Shown here in pieces: positions 16,797 to 24,212 of a DNA stretch of 25,602 bases; position 1 is the first letter of the stretch, and every line of letters begins with the position of its first letter. Both the position numbers and the translations under genes were made by a program. A model generated the notes under the pieces. It was given only the letters and a program-made list of their open reading frames with translations. It did no database searches and was not told the DNA's origin. The stretch spans positions 1-25,602 of the forward strand of contig CAMZBS010000024.1 of the NCBI GenBank assembly GCA_947304695.1, read 5' to 3'. Source of the stretch: an uncultured Prevotella sp. (GTDB lineage: Bacteria; Bacteroidota; Bacteroidia; Bacteroidales; Bacteroidaceae).

Positions 16797-17918
16797 ATGA
16801 AATATATCACGAAATTAACAGCAGCTGTGGCACTCCTCCTTGGAGTGTCCACGGCAGCCTTTGCCCAGGACGCGAAGGAGGATTTCTATCCCAACTGGTT
16901 CGTCGGTGCTCAGGCTGGTGGACAGGTCACCTTTACCAACTACGACGTGACGAAGCTCATCACGCCCCAGTTTGCCATTCAGGCCGGTCGCTGGTTCGCT
17001 CCCCAGTTCGGTATGCGCCTCCATGCCCAGGGCTGGCAGCAGAAGGGTGGCATTGGTGAAGGACAGTTCAATGTGGCCAAGCAGACCTATAAGTTCAATG
17101 CTCTTACTGGTGACCTTGACTTCCTCTTCAATCTGTCGAACTGCATCAAGCCCAACCGCCTGTCGCAGGACTGGAACTGGATTGTGCTGATCGGTTTTGG
17201 TGCCAACTACTCATGGGATTACGACGAGTTCAAGGACATTGTAGGTTCCAAGCAGGACAACCATCCTTATTATCATGACCAGGTGTGCGGCACCAAGCAC
17301 GGCACCTACAACCTCCGGGTCGGTACTGCCATTGAGCGCAACCTCAGCCGTAATCTTGCCTTGAGTCTTGAAGTTGACTTTAACAGCAAGAACGACCTCT
17401 ACAACCTCAAGACCAACGAGATGGAGGACCATCAGCTGACCGCTTTTCTGGGTCTGACCTATCGCTTTGGCATGAAGAAGAAGGTTGCTCCCGCCCCGAC
17501 ACCCGTTGTCGAGGAGGTGGTAGAGCAGGAAGTGGCCCCTGTGGCTCCTGCCAAGCCCGTGGTGGTTGAGAAGAAGGAAGAGCCGAAGCCCGTGGTGAAG
17601 GAAGATCCCCTCAACGAGACCTTCTACTACGAGATTCGCCTGTCCGACCCCAACCCCGAGGCTACGCTGACCAAGATTGCCGAGTGGTGCAAGAAGTATC
17701 CCGCCAAGACTGTCACCATCAGCGGCTATGCCGACAAGGGCACGGGTAATGCCCGCGTCAATGCCAAGTATGCTGCCCAGCGTGCCGACAAGGTGGCCAA
17801 GTGGCTGCAGCAGCATGGCGTTGCTGCCGACCGCATGACCGTTGAGTCGTTTGGCGACAAGGTGCAGCCCTTTAGCGAGAACGACCGCAACCGTTGTGTG
17901 ATCGTCGTGGGCAAGTAA
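16797..17918 (+). CDS. OmpA-family outer-membrane protein (barrel plus peptidoglycan-binding domain)
   Basis: This 373-residue protein has signal peptide 1-23 (AFA-QD) and an eight-strand-type beta-barrel at ~28-228 ('NWFVGAQAGGQVTFTNYD', ending 'LTAFLGLTYRFGMKKK'). A Pro/Val/Glu/Lys hinge lies at ~229-275, and an OmpA C-terminal domain at ~276-373. In the OmpA domain the Asp of 'GYADKGTG' and the Arg of 'AAQRADKVAKWL' match the residues that grip diaminopimelate in peptidoglycan. It would tie the outer membrane to the cell wall. It starts 24 bp after SusF with no terminator between, so it is probably co-transcribed. This is an unusual tail for a Sus operon and may brace the surface complex (inference). 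Confidence 0.9.
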   Translation: MKYITKLTAAVALLLGVSTAAFAQDAKEDFYPNWFVGAQAGGQVTFTNYDVTKLITPQFAIQAGRWFAPQFGMRLHAQGWQQKGGIGEGQFNVAKQTYKFNALTGDLDFLFNLSNCIKPNRLSQDWNWIVLIGFGANYSWDYDEFKDIVGSKQDNHPYYHDQVCGTKHGTYNLRVGTAIERNLSRNLALSLEVDFNSKNDLYNLKTNEMEDHQLTAFLGLTYRFGMKKKVAPAPTPVVEEVVEQEVAPVAPAKPVVVEKKEEPKPVVKEDPLNETFYYEIRLSDPNPEATLTKIAEWCKKYPAKTVTISGYADKGTGNARVNAKYAAQRADKVAKWLQQHGVAADRMTVESFGDKVQPFSENDRNRCVIVVGK

Positions 17919-17940
17919 GATTTTTGTTTTTGAATTATCG

Positions 17941-17988
17941 GCCACACCGCACGAACTGCCAGTCAGTTCTTGCGGTGTGGCTTTTTTT
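17941..17988 (+). terminator. Strong Rho-independent terminator of the Sus-OmpA operon
   Basis: An 18-bp stem (17941-17958 with 17964-17981, one mismatch) has a 5-nt loop and is followed by seven T residues. It starts 22 bases after the OmpA stop and is oriented to end + strand transcription. On the - strand the stem is not followed by a T-run, so the convergent GH2 gene is poorly served by it. Confidence 0.93.
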
Positions 17989-17993
17989 GTGCA

Positions 17994-20780
17994 TCACTCC
18001 TCCGTTTCTACAATGTCTTGGAAACGCATGAGGTAGGTGTCGTATTGTGTGGCGTAGGGGTGGAAGGGTTCCGCAATGCTGGCCGGACGGACGAAGAGCC
18101 GACGGGCAGCTGCTGGCCACTGGCTCGCTGACACGTGGTAGATGCTGCACGAAGCAGTGTGTGGCGTGTTATCGGCTTGGGTGGGGAAGGCCGTGCGTCG
18201 AAACTTTGGTCCCTGGCCAGCCACGGCGGCATTGATGGTGAGCACAAGACCACGGTCGGTCTGTTCGAAGTTCAGGTCGAGACTGTCGCCCACCACGAGC
18301 AGGCCGTTGCCCTCACTGTCGGTGAGCAGGGCGGCATCGATGCCACCGTGGTTGCCCTCAAGGTAGAGGTCGCCCAGTTGCTTGCTCCAGATGCCGTAGC
18401 GGCAGGCTTGGTGCCGACCGGGGTAGGAGGCAAAGGGGCCTTGTCCTAACCATTGCAGGCGGTCGATGCTGGCATCGAGCAGGAAAGCCAGTCCCAGTTC
18501 GGCTCGGAACACATTGGCCGTGTCGGGCATGAGGCTGAAGCTCATGTGCTCGCCGCCGTCAGTCCCCGTTTGTTGGCTCAGCTCAGTCTTCACCTGACTG
18601 TTGTCGATGGACAACAGGTAGTGTTGGGGCAGGCGGTCGTCTTTTTGTGTCACCTTTTCCGCCAGTGTGGGCTTGCGTCCGGCACGCACCAAGGGCCCTT
18701 CCTGTATCAGGGACTCAATGTCGGCGACAGCCGACTGCCACTCCAGTCTCGGTTTGTTCAGCACAAACGACTGTTGCAGAAAATGGTGCTCTTGAGCATC
18801 GACGATGTCAAGGTGCAAAAGCACCAGTTTGTCTTCGTTTGTGGCTTGCAGCGACAACGTATGGCTGGCAGTGCTGTGGGGATCACAGTGGGGTGTGAAG
18901 ATCCCGCGCTGCACCGTGTCTCGATCGGCTGTGAGCACCCAGCGGAAGAACACATTGTCGTGCAGGTCAATGAAGTCGTAGCGGTTGTTCAGTGTCAGCT
19001 CGGTGCCACGGGCATCCTGCTTCACGCTTGTAACAAGGGCACGGGCATAGTTGTGCTGCAGCTCATAGTAGTTGGGAAGCGGTGTGCGGTCGGCATAGAG
19101 CAGCCCATCGGTGCCCTTGTTGCTGTGCATTTCAAAGCCGTAGGGGCCCTGCTGCGTTTTTCCTTGAGACGAATTGGCATGCGACGAAGCATAGAACACG
19201 CGTTCTTCAAATCCGTAGGGTTTCCCTCCCAGCGGCGATGTGAGTGGGGCTCCCTGGTCTGCCCATTCCCACACCGAGCCTCCGGCAATGCCTGGCGTGC
19301 GCTCAATGATTTCCCATTGGCGGTCGTGGTCTTCGAACGAGATGCCCAGCGTGTGACAGTACTCGGTGAAGATGACAGGTCGATCCAGGTGCTGGTAGAA
19401 GCCGGCTATCTGTTCCGTAGTGGGGTAGTGGGGCGAATAGATGGGGGCGGCAGCAGGAAATCCCGTGGCCTTGTCGCCCTCGAAAAAACGGCGGAAGTAA
19501 CTGCCCACCTGGGGATAGCAGTAGGGGCGCGAAGGGTCGAGCTGGGTGTGAACATAGTCGCCCAGTCGAATGCAGATGTCGGTCAGCGGGTTCTCGTTGC
19601 CCAGACTCCAGATAATCACCGACGGGTGGTTCCTGTCGCGTTCGATGGTGGCTTGGGCGCGCTGTTGCAGCACGGAGTAGAAGGCGGTGTCGCGCAGGTT
19701 CTTGTCTCCATACCCGAAGGGCACTTCGTCGATGATGTAGAAACCAAGCGAGTCGGCCAGTTCGTAGAAGCGCGGCTCACGCGGATAGTGGCTGGTGCGG
19801 ATGTAGTTCACGGAAGCTTCTTTCATGAGGCGCATGTCCTTGAGCGTCAGTTCTTCGCTGATCACCTTCAGGGTGTGCGGGTCGGTGCTGTGACAGGTCA
19901 CGCCGCGCAGCTTGATGGGTTGGCCGTTCAGCTTCAGCACGTTTCCTTCGATGCTGACCTCGCGGAAACCAAACTTCTGTACAAAGGTCTGCAGGGGCTT
20001 GCCCTTCAGCGTGAGGGTTGTTCGCAGTGTATATAAATAAGGTGTCTCGGCAGTCCACAAGTGGGGGCTGCTCACTTTCTTCGTGCCCACGATGTTGCCT
20101 TGTGCGTCGAGAATCTCATGGGTCACGGCCGTACCCTTCACGTTGTTGGCAATGCTTGCGTCGACACTCACTTCGCCCGTGTTCTTGGTGCGGATGGCCA
20201 GACTGCTCAGGTGGGTGGAGGGCACGGCCATGAGTGTCACGTCGCGAAAGATGCCGCACGGAGCCCAGTCGTCGTTGTAGTCGAAGTCGCTGCCAGGAAA
20301 ACGTGTAATGACGCGCATGGCCAGTTGCTGCTCGGCACGTTTCTTGTCGATGAACGGTGTCAGGTCGAACACGGCGGTGTTGTAGGCCGACCGCCAGGCT
20401 CCCACGTAGTGACCGTTGAGCCACAGGTCGTAGCCGTAGAGCACGCCGTCGAGGCGAATGGCCACACGCTGCCCTTTCCATTGGCGGGGAATGCTGAATG
20501 TGGTGCGGTAGTATCCCGTCAGGGCCCGTGCCTGATCGTAGCTGGCTTTGCTGAAGCCGTGGCTCTCCCAGCAGCCAGGCACGGGAATGCTGCCCCAGCT
20601 GTCGTCGGTCTGTGGCACGGTGTTGTCGTTTTCATCGATGCCCTCTACCACCTTCAGCTGCCACACCCCGTTCAGGCTGCGCATCATCTGTGGGTTGGTC
20701 ACGGGCAATATCTGCGCCACGCTCAAGAACAGAGAGAAACGCAAGACGAACAGTGCAGTGAGCAGGCTTCTCTTTTCCAT
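17994..20780 (-). CDS. GH2 family glycosidase, LacZ-like beta-galactosidase architecture
   Basis: From the chosen start the protein has 928 residues. The start at 20780 has a Shine-Dalgarno-like AAAGGAAGG upstream and a compact signal peptide (MEKRSLLTALFVL...LFLSVA). An ATG at 20801 would add 7 residues. Domains are a sugar-binding jelly roll (~30-190, 'GYYRTTFSIP', 'GIFRDVTL'), an Ig-like domain (~195-280), and a TIM barrel (~280-560) with acid/base Glu396 in 'SLGNENP' and nucleophile Glu473 in 'FTEY'. A linker beta domain and a LacZ-type small-chain domain ('RLQWLGQGPFASYPGR') follow. The LacZ motif DEANIETHG reads DEVPFGYGD here, so two Mg-ligand positions are missing and specificity may differ from lactose. 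Its gene starts 24 bp after the DUF362 gene stop. Confidence 0.9.
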   Translation of the reverse strand: MEKRSLLTALFVLRFSLFLSVAQILPVTNPQMMRSLNGVWQLKVVEGIDENDNTVPQTDDSWGSIPVPGCWESHGFSKASYDQARALTGYYRTTFSIPRQWKGQRVAIRLDGVLYGYDLWLNGHYVGAWRSAYNTAVFDLTPFIDKKRAEQQLAMRVITRFPGSDFDYNDDWAPCGIFRDVTLMAVPSTHLSSLAIRTKNTGEVSVDASIANNVKGTAVTHEILDAQGNIVGTKKVSSPHLWTAETPYLYTLRTTLTLKGKPLQTFVQKFGFREVSIEGNVLKLNGQPIKLRGVTCHSTDPHTLKVISEELTLKDMRLMKEASVNYIRTSHYPREPRFYELADSLGFYIIDEVPFGYGDKNLRDTAFYSVLQQRAQATIERDRNHPSVIIWSLGNENPLTDICIRLGDYVHTQLDPSRPYCYPQVGSYFRRFFEGDKATGFPAAAPIYSPHYPTTEQIAGFYQHLDRPVIFTEYCHTLGISFEDHDRQWEIIERTPGIAGGSVWEWADQGAPLTSPLGGKPYGFEERVFYASSHANSSQGKTQQGPYGFEMHSNKGTDGLLYADRTPLPNYYELQHNYARALVTSVKQDARGTELTLNNRYDFIDLHDNVFFRWVLTADRDTVQRGIFTPHCDPHSTASHTLSLQATNEDKLVLLHLDIVDAQEHHFLQQSFVLNKPRLEWQSAVADIESLIQEGPLVRAGRKPTLAEKVTQKDDRLPQHYLLSIDNSQVKTELSQQTGTDGGEHMSFSLMPDTANVFRAELGLAFLLDASIDRLQWLGQGPFASYPGRHQACRYGIWSKQLGDLYLEGNHGGIDAALLTDSEGNGLLVVGDSLDLNFEQTDRGLVLTINAAVAGQGPKFRRTAFPTQADNTPHTASCSIYHVSASQWPAAARRLFVRPASIAEPFHPYATQYDTYLMRFQDIVETEE

Positions 20781-20789
20781 GTTTGGAAT

Positions 20790-20798
20790 CCTTCCTTT
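20790..20798 (-). promoter_or_regulatory. Ribosome-binding site deciding the GH2 start
   Basis: AAAGGAAGG on the - strand lies 9 nt before the ATG at 20780. The upstream in-frame ATG at 20801 has no such sequence, which favours the shorter protein. Confidence 0.5.
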
Positions 20799-20804
20799 CA
20801 TTTG

Positions 20805-22976
20805 TTAGAACAGTTTCTTGTATCTCAGGTCAATCTTGGTGTATTTGTGGTCGCTGCCCCAATGTTCGAACAGTCCCAACGGTTGTTGCAACGGCTGGCC
20901 TTCCTGCTTGTAGACGGTGCCACTGGGTGTGTTGGGAATCGAGGCCGCTTCGCGCAGATATTCGTCGCAGTAGTTAAGCGAGCCAAACTCTGGCCACTCG
21001 CCAATGATGATGTCCATGGCCACGGCGTCGCAGGCCACCTCGTCCTGACTCACGATGAGCGAGCAGGCCCAGTCACCGTTGAACGGCTCCTTCATCCATT
21101 TGGGGTTGGGGGCCCCGTTCACGTCGCGCGAGCCGTAGGTGCCGTCGATGAGGAAAAGCAGCGCCTTCTGCCCCATGTCCTTGTGGCTCATCCAGTCCAC
21201 GAATGTCTTGTATTGCGGCTTGCCGTTTCGCTTGTCCTGGCTCACGTTGTTGTGGGCGTTCTGCCGCCACAGCAGGTTGATGTCGGTGGCACCATACCAG
21301 TTCTTCGACGTGAGCGTCACGCCCGGGCCGTTGTGTGTCTTCAGCAGGGCCGAGTTGATCAGGTAGTCGGCATCAACGATGCATTTGGCCAGTCCGCGTG
21401 CCATCTTTCCGTTGTCCACCGAGTAAGCAATCTGTTCAGGATAGTACTGGCACTTCTCGCGGCCGTTGCCACCCAGGTTGTCTACGAAGCGCACGTGTGG
21501 AAACTCGCGGTGCACCTTGTCATAGATGCTGTCGGTGATGGCACGGCTGGGCTCGCAGAGCACAATGTCCTGCTGTCGCACACCACCGTGCTGAACCAGC
21601 GAGCGCACCAGAGCCAGCGTGACAAAGGGCGACGAGTTCAGCTCGATGGTGTCGTGGTGGGTGATGGCGTTGTTCAGGTTCAGCTTGATGGCAATGCTTT
21701 CGCCCCGCTTGTAGCCACGGTTCTTGCCGCGCCCATGCTGCAGGTTGAAGTCCTTGAAGAGTGCCTGCCAAGCACGCTTGGGCGTGGCTTCGCCCGTGAG
21801 CTGCATCAAGGCTTCGGCCACCATCTGGCAAGCTTTGGCCTGGTCGTTCCAGCGATCTTCCACCCACAGTCCTGTGTGTCCGTCCCATTTTGCCACACCA
21901 GGCGCGTGCACCCATGCCACGCGTCCCGGATGAATGCCACGGCCCTGGCCTATTGGCTCGTTGGGCTTCACAAACAGCTTGGGCTTGGGCTGTGCTCCAA
22001 ACTCGCCAAAGAACAGGCGGTCGCGGTTCACAGCCTCGCTCAGCAGCTGAATGGTGGTCGAGGGCCCCAGGTCGGGGTTCTTCCACGACCGCAGCTGCCA
22101 CACCACATGGCCGTCTTTGTCCACCTCGATGGCCTGTGCGGGAGCGTTGGCCGTGCCCATGGGCGTGGGGTTGGTCTTGCTCCATTCGTTATACCAGTTG
22201 TTGATGATGTGTCCGCCATTCTTCAGGCGCACGGTCTTCTGAGGCTGGGTGATGCCATATTGCGTCGCGTCCAGCTGCCACACGGTTTTGCCCTGTCGGT
22301 TGATTTCTTGAATGAGCCCCTTGCGGCCCGTGATGAGCAGGTTGCCTGTCTTGGGCAGTTCCTGCACCGACCAGGGCAGCATGCCGTCCCGTTGGGCTGG
22401 GGACGCCCCCCAGCGGTCTACCTCCTGTCCCCGACTGGTGAACTCATGAATGCAGCCCATGCCCATGTTGGCCACCAAGAGCGTGCCTCGACTGCTCAGT
22501 CGGGCATTGCGAAACTGGCCGTGCACCGAACCTTTGGCGTTGGTGGGCAGTTCAAATTCCCTCACAGTCTTGCAGGCAGGCACCTCCATCACTACCGCCT
22601 TGGCAGGCTTGCCGTTCTGCACAAACACCACGTGGTTGCGGCCAATGGGCTGCGCGGTGTGAATCTCGGTGCCTTCAGGCGTGGCATAGCTCCACACCGT
22701 CTGTCCGTCTTTGTCCACCTCGGCCACGCCATATTGGTGGGCCACCAGTATGTGGCCGTCGGTCATGAGCACAGCATCGCTAATCTCGCCCCACTGCAGC
22801 TGGTCCTGGTAGCTCCAGCTCAGCTGTCCGTCTTTCACGATGAACATGCGTCGCTGTTTGCTCTGCCCAGCATAAAAGAAGTTGTGGCGGGCCAGACTGG
22901 TGTCTATCTCGGCCTGTGCCGAAACGCTGCTTGCAGCCATCATCAGGCTGAAAAGCAGAAAAAATCTTTTCGTCAT
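20805..22976 (-). CDS. Beta-propeller / DUF362 fusion protein, exported
   Basis: This 723-residue protein has a Sec signal peptide (MTKRFFLLFSLMMAASSVSA-QA). Residues ~40-325 form repeated beta-propeller blades of the arylsulfotransferase/PQQ-like kind ('GVAEVDKDGQTVWSYATPEG', 'GLIQEINRQGKTVWQLDATQ', 'QAIEVDKDGHVVWQLRSWKN'). Residues ~340-723 resemble DUF362 ('PIGQGRGIHPGRVAWVHAPG', 'ESIAIKLNLNN', 'ADYLINSALLKTHNGPGVTL', 'DEVACDAVAMDIIIGEWPEF'). DUF362 function is unsettled; no CxxC cluster is seen, arguing against an iron-sulfur site. It is the first gene of an operon with GH2, so a periplasmic role in glycan or sulfated-sugar metabolism is possible (inference). A start at 23099 was rejected because the promoter at 23000-23030 lies inside that extension. 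Confidence 0.8.
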   Translation of the reverse strand: MTKRFFLLFSLMMAASSVSAQAEIDTSLARHNFFYAGQSKQRRMFIVKDGQLSWSYQDQLQWGEISDAVLMTDGHILVAHQYGVAEVDKDGQTVWSYATPEGTEIHTAQPIGRNHVVFVQNGKPAKAVVMEVPACKTVREFELPTNAKGSVHGQFRNARLSSRGTLLVANMGMGCIHEFTSRGQEVDRWGASPAQRDGMLPWSVQELPKTGNLLITGRKGLIQEINRQGKTVWQLDATQYGITQPQKTVRLKNGGHIINNWYNEWSKTNPTPMGTANAPAQAIEVDKDGHVVWQLRSWKNPDLGPSTTIQLLSEAVNRDRLFFGEFGAQPKPKLFVKPNEPIGQGRGIHPGRVAWVHAPGVAKWDGHTGLWVEDRWNDQAKACQMVAEALMQLTGEATPKRAWQALFKDFNLQHGRGKNRGYKRGESIAIKLNLNNAITHHDTIELNSSPFVTLALVRSLVQHGGVRQQDIVLCEPSRAITDSIYDKVHREFPHVRFVDNLGGNGREKCQYYPEQIAYSVDNGKMARGLAKCIVDADYLINSALLKTHNGPGVTLTSKNWYGATDINLLWRQNAHNNVSQDKRNGKPQYKTFVDWMSHKDMGQKALLFLIDGTYGSRDVNGAPNPKWMKEPFNGDWACSLIVSQDEVACDAVAMDIIIGEWPEFGSLNYCDEYLREAASIPNTPSGTVYKQEGQPLQQPLGLFEHWGSDHKYTKIDLRYKKLF

Positions 22977-22999
22977 GTCGTTAGTTTCTAAGTTCCATG

Positions 23000-23030
23000 C
23001 AAAGTTAAGCATTTTTCTGCTGACAGCAAA
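23000..23030 (-). promoter_or_regulatory. Full Bacteroidota promoter of the DUF362-GH2 operon
   Basis: On the - strand, TTTG (23030-23027) is followed after 19 nt by TAACTTTG (23007-23000), matching the -33/-7 consensus. Transcription would start near 22993, giving a leader of about 17 nt to the ATG at 22976. This is the best promoter match in the window. Confidence 0.8.
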
Positions 23031-23414
23031 CAATTCATTTGCAAAAACAAAAAATGTTGTTCCAATTCTCGGTTTGAGGAAGCCAATCTGCCATATCACT
23101 CAGGGAAAGCATCCGCAGGAATATTACTTCCGGGTCGGAAACATGATGGTTAGACATCGCAAACCATATAGTTACACAACGCAAACCATATAGTTAGGTA
23201 TTACTACCTGTAGTTTATCGTATGCTTACGAATAGATGCTGTATAACAAAATACCCAACATGAATGAATAGCGTCAAAAAAATAACGCAACAAAATATCT
23301 TCAAATGAAGTAACAAAAGGTATATATCTGTCTTTCCCTTTCCTTTGCACCTTACTTATATCAAATTTATCCAAATCTATAGACTTGTTAATGTCATATT
23401 CTATTAACAAGAAT
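23031..23414. other. Gene-poor AT-rich stretch between the DUF362 promoter and the DUF3791-like gene
   Basis: No confident gene is present. The stretch holds a 22-bp tandem repeat (23136-23201), a small 5-bp hairpin just after it, and most of a possible gene remnant (23204-23446). Composition is clearly more AT-rich than the genes to its left. Confidence 0.6.
23136..23201. repeat. 22-bp tandem repeat, about three copies
   Basis: The units are at 23136-23157 (degenerate, about 15 of 22 matching), 23158-23179 and 23180-23201. The last two share an identical 17-base core, CGCAAACCATATAGTTA (23158-23174 and 23180-23196). The units are adjacent without spacers, so this is not a CRISPR array. The function is unknown; it could be an iteron-like protein-binding site or simple slippage. 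Confidence 0.75.
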
Positions 23415-23446
23415 TTATCGGCATTTAGCGTATCTTTTCCCTTGAC
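23204..23446 (-). pseudogene. Possible C-terminal gene remnant, 80-codon open frame
   Basis: The open frame runs from just after an in-frame TGA (23449-23447) to a stop at 23204. It has no ATG or GTG start, only TTG at 23410. The translation includes 'DKFLLIEYDINKSIDLDKFD' and 'KGKDRYIPFVTSFEDILLRY', a balanced composition like real protein rather than noise. It partly overlaps the DUF3791-like gene in another frame. I do not recognise the family. It may be the 3' end of a disrupted gene of this accessory stretch. Confidence 0.25.
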
Positions 23447-23660
23447 TCATCTCCTTCTCCTTAAACTCCAACATCAGTTCGTCAGCTAGGTACTCGTCGC
23501 TACGGCAGTGCATGTCTGCCACCCCTTCACTGATTAACTGATACGTGGCGGAATCATAGAAGAATGAAAGGGCATCTTCCAGCGACAACCCCGACTCTTG
23601 TGCAAAGATTGCCACAATCCTTGCATATTTCATTTGAAGTATCGTCTTGTTTGCTTCCAT
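23415..23660 (-). CDS. DUF3791-like small protein (second copy)
   Basis: This 81-residue, mostly helical, acidic protein has its ATG 3 bp after the DUF3990 stop. The segment 'MHCRSDEYLADEL' (~50-62) aligns with 'LHTFSKDYLVEEL' of the first small gene in this module: His, Ser, Tyr, Leu and Glu-Leu are shared. It thus looks like a diverged DUF3791 relative. The N-terminal part 'KYARIVAIFAQESGLSLEDA' resembles the helix that begins such proteins. A partner or antitoxin-like role toward DUF3990 is inference. The basic tail 'QGKRYAKCR' may be an altered C-terminus, since another open frame continues beyond it. Confidence 0.7.
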   Translation of the reverse strand: MEANKTILQMKYARIVAIFAQESGLSLEDALSFFYDSATYQLISEGVADMHCRSDEYLADELMLEFKEKEMSQGKRYAKCR

Positions 23661-23663
23661 ACC

Positions 23664-24212
23664 CTATACCTTTTCTGCTTTGATAAAATGAAGATGGCGG
23701 TCAAGCATCTGACCGTTTTGGATGCATAGTTGATGATTGGGCTTTTCATATTTCAGACGACCCAACGCCTCATCCTTGGAAATGACACCGGCAAAATACA
23801 GGTCAACAGTATTGAACACCTTGTCGTTAGCCACACCGCCAGACACGGCATCGTAAGACGGCAGCGGTATTCCTCCTTTCCTGCAAACTGCCACGTAGTC
23901 AAGCCATTCCTCGTCGTAACTTGGAAATGACTTGATGTTGAAGTCTGGCGTTTCCTCGTCCAGTTCATATTCGTTGATAAAAGCCTCTTTGCCCCTGCGA
24001 GTGAAACGCTCGGCGTAGCGCACTGCCTGTTCGCGAATAGCAGTCAGGTAGAATCCCTTCCCGAAGTCCAGTTTGTCACGAGAATGAAGCACGTCGGGCT
24101 TTTCGATTATCGATGTCGATGCGTGATAGAGTCTGACCTTTGGTCGAGCCTGCTCACGCTCGACAGTGTCCAATCGAGATTGAAACTGTTCTCGCTCAAC
24201 AGCAGCCTTCAT
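23664..24212 (-). CDS. DUF3990 protein, ADP-ribosyltransferase-fold-like
   Basis: This 182-residue cytoplasmic protein has an ATG that overlaps the preceding DUF3791 stop as ATGA, which fixes the start. After a 26-residue charged extension comes 'VRLYHASTSIIEKPD' (His30), 'LDFGKGFYLTAIREQAVRYA' (Tyr55), 'SYDAVSGGVANDKVFNTVDL' (~119-138) and 'NHQLCIQNGQML' (Gln161). The first two match the His and Tyr motifs of PARP-like ADP-ribosyltransferases (HGS and GKGIYFA). Gln161 may occupy the position of the usual catalytic Glu. Family identity as DUF3990 is confident. ART-type activity and a toxin-like role are inference. It lies between two DUF3791-type genes in a tight operon, with codons more AT-rich than those of the Sus region. 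Confidence 0.8.
   Translation of the reverse strand: MKAAVEREQFQSRLDTVEREQARPKVRLYHASTSIIEKPDVLHSRDKLDFGKGFYLTAIREQAVRYAERFTRRGKEAFINEYELDEETPDFNIKSFPSYDEEWLDYVAVCRKGGIPLPSYDAVSGGVANDKVFNTVDLYFAGVISKDEALGRLKYEKPNHQLCIQNGQMLDRHLHFIKAEKV

Noticed and set aside
18453..20036. A 527-codon + strand frame antisense to GH2
   Set aside because: A shadow of the GH2 catalytic region, with no protein features of its own.
20061..22991. A 976-codon open frame on the + strand, antisense to the GH2 and DUF362 genes
   Set aside because: Its codons are in exact antisense register with both - strand genes, so it stays open only because those genes avoid TTA, CTA and TCA codons. It has no signal, domain or promoter, and the - strand genes have clear families.
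22977..23099. A longer start for the propeller-DUF362 protein
   Set aside because: It would bury the -33/-7 promoter in coding sequence and put 41 residues before a perfect signal peptide.
23136..23201. A CRISPR array
   Set aside because: The repeat units are directly adjacent with no variable spacers, and no cas genes are nearby.
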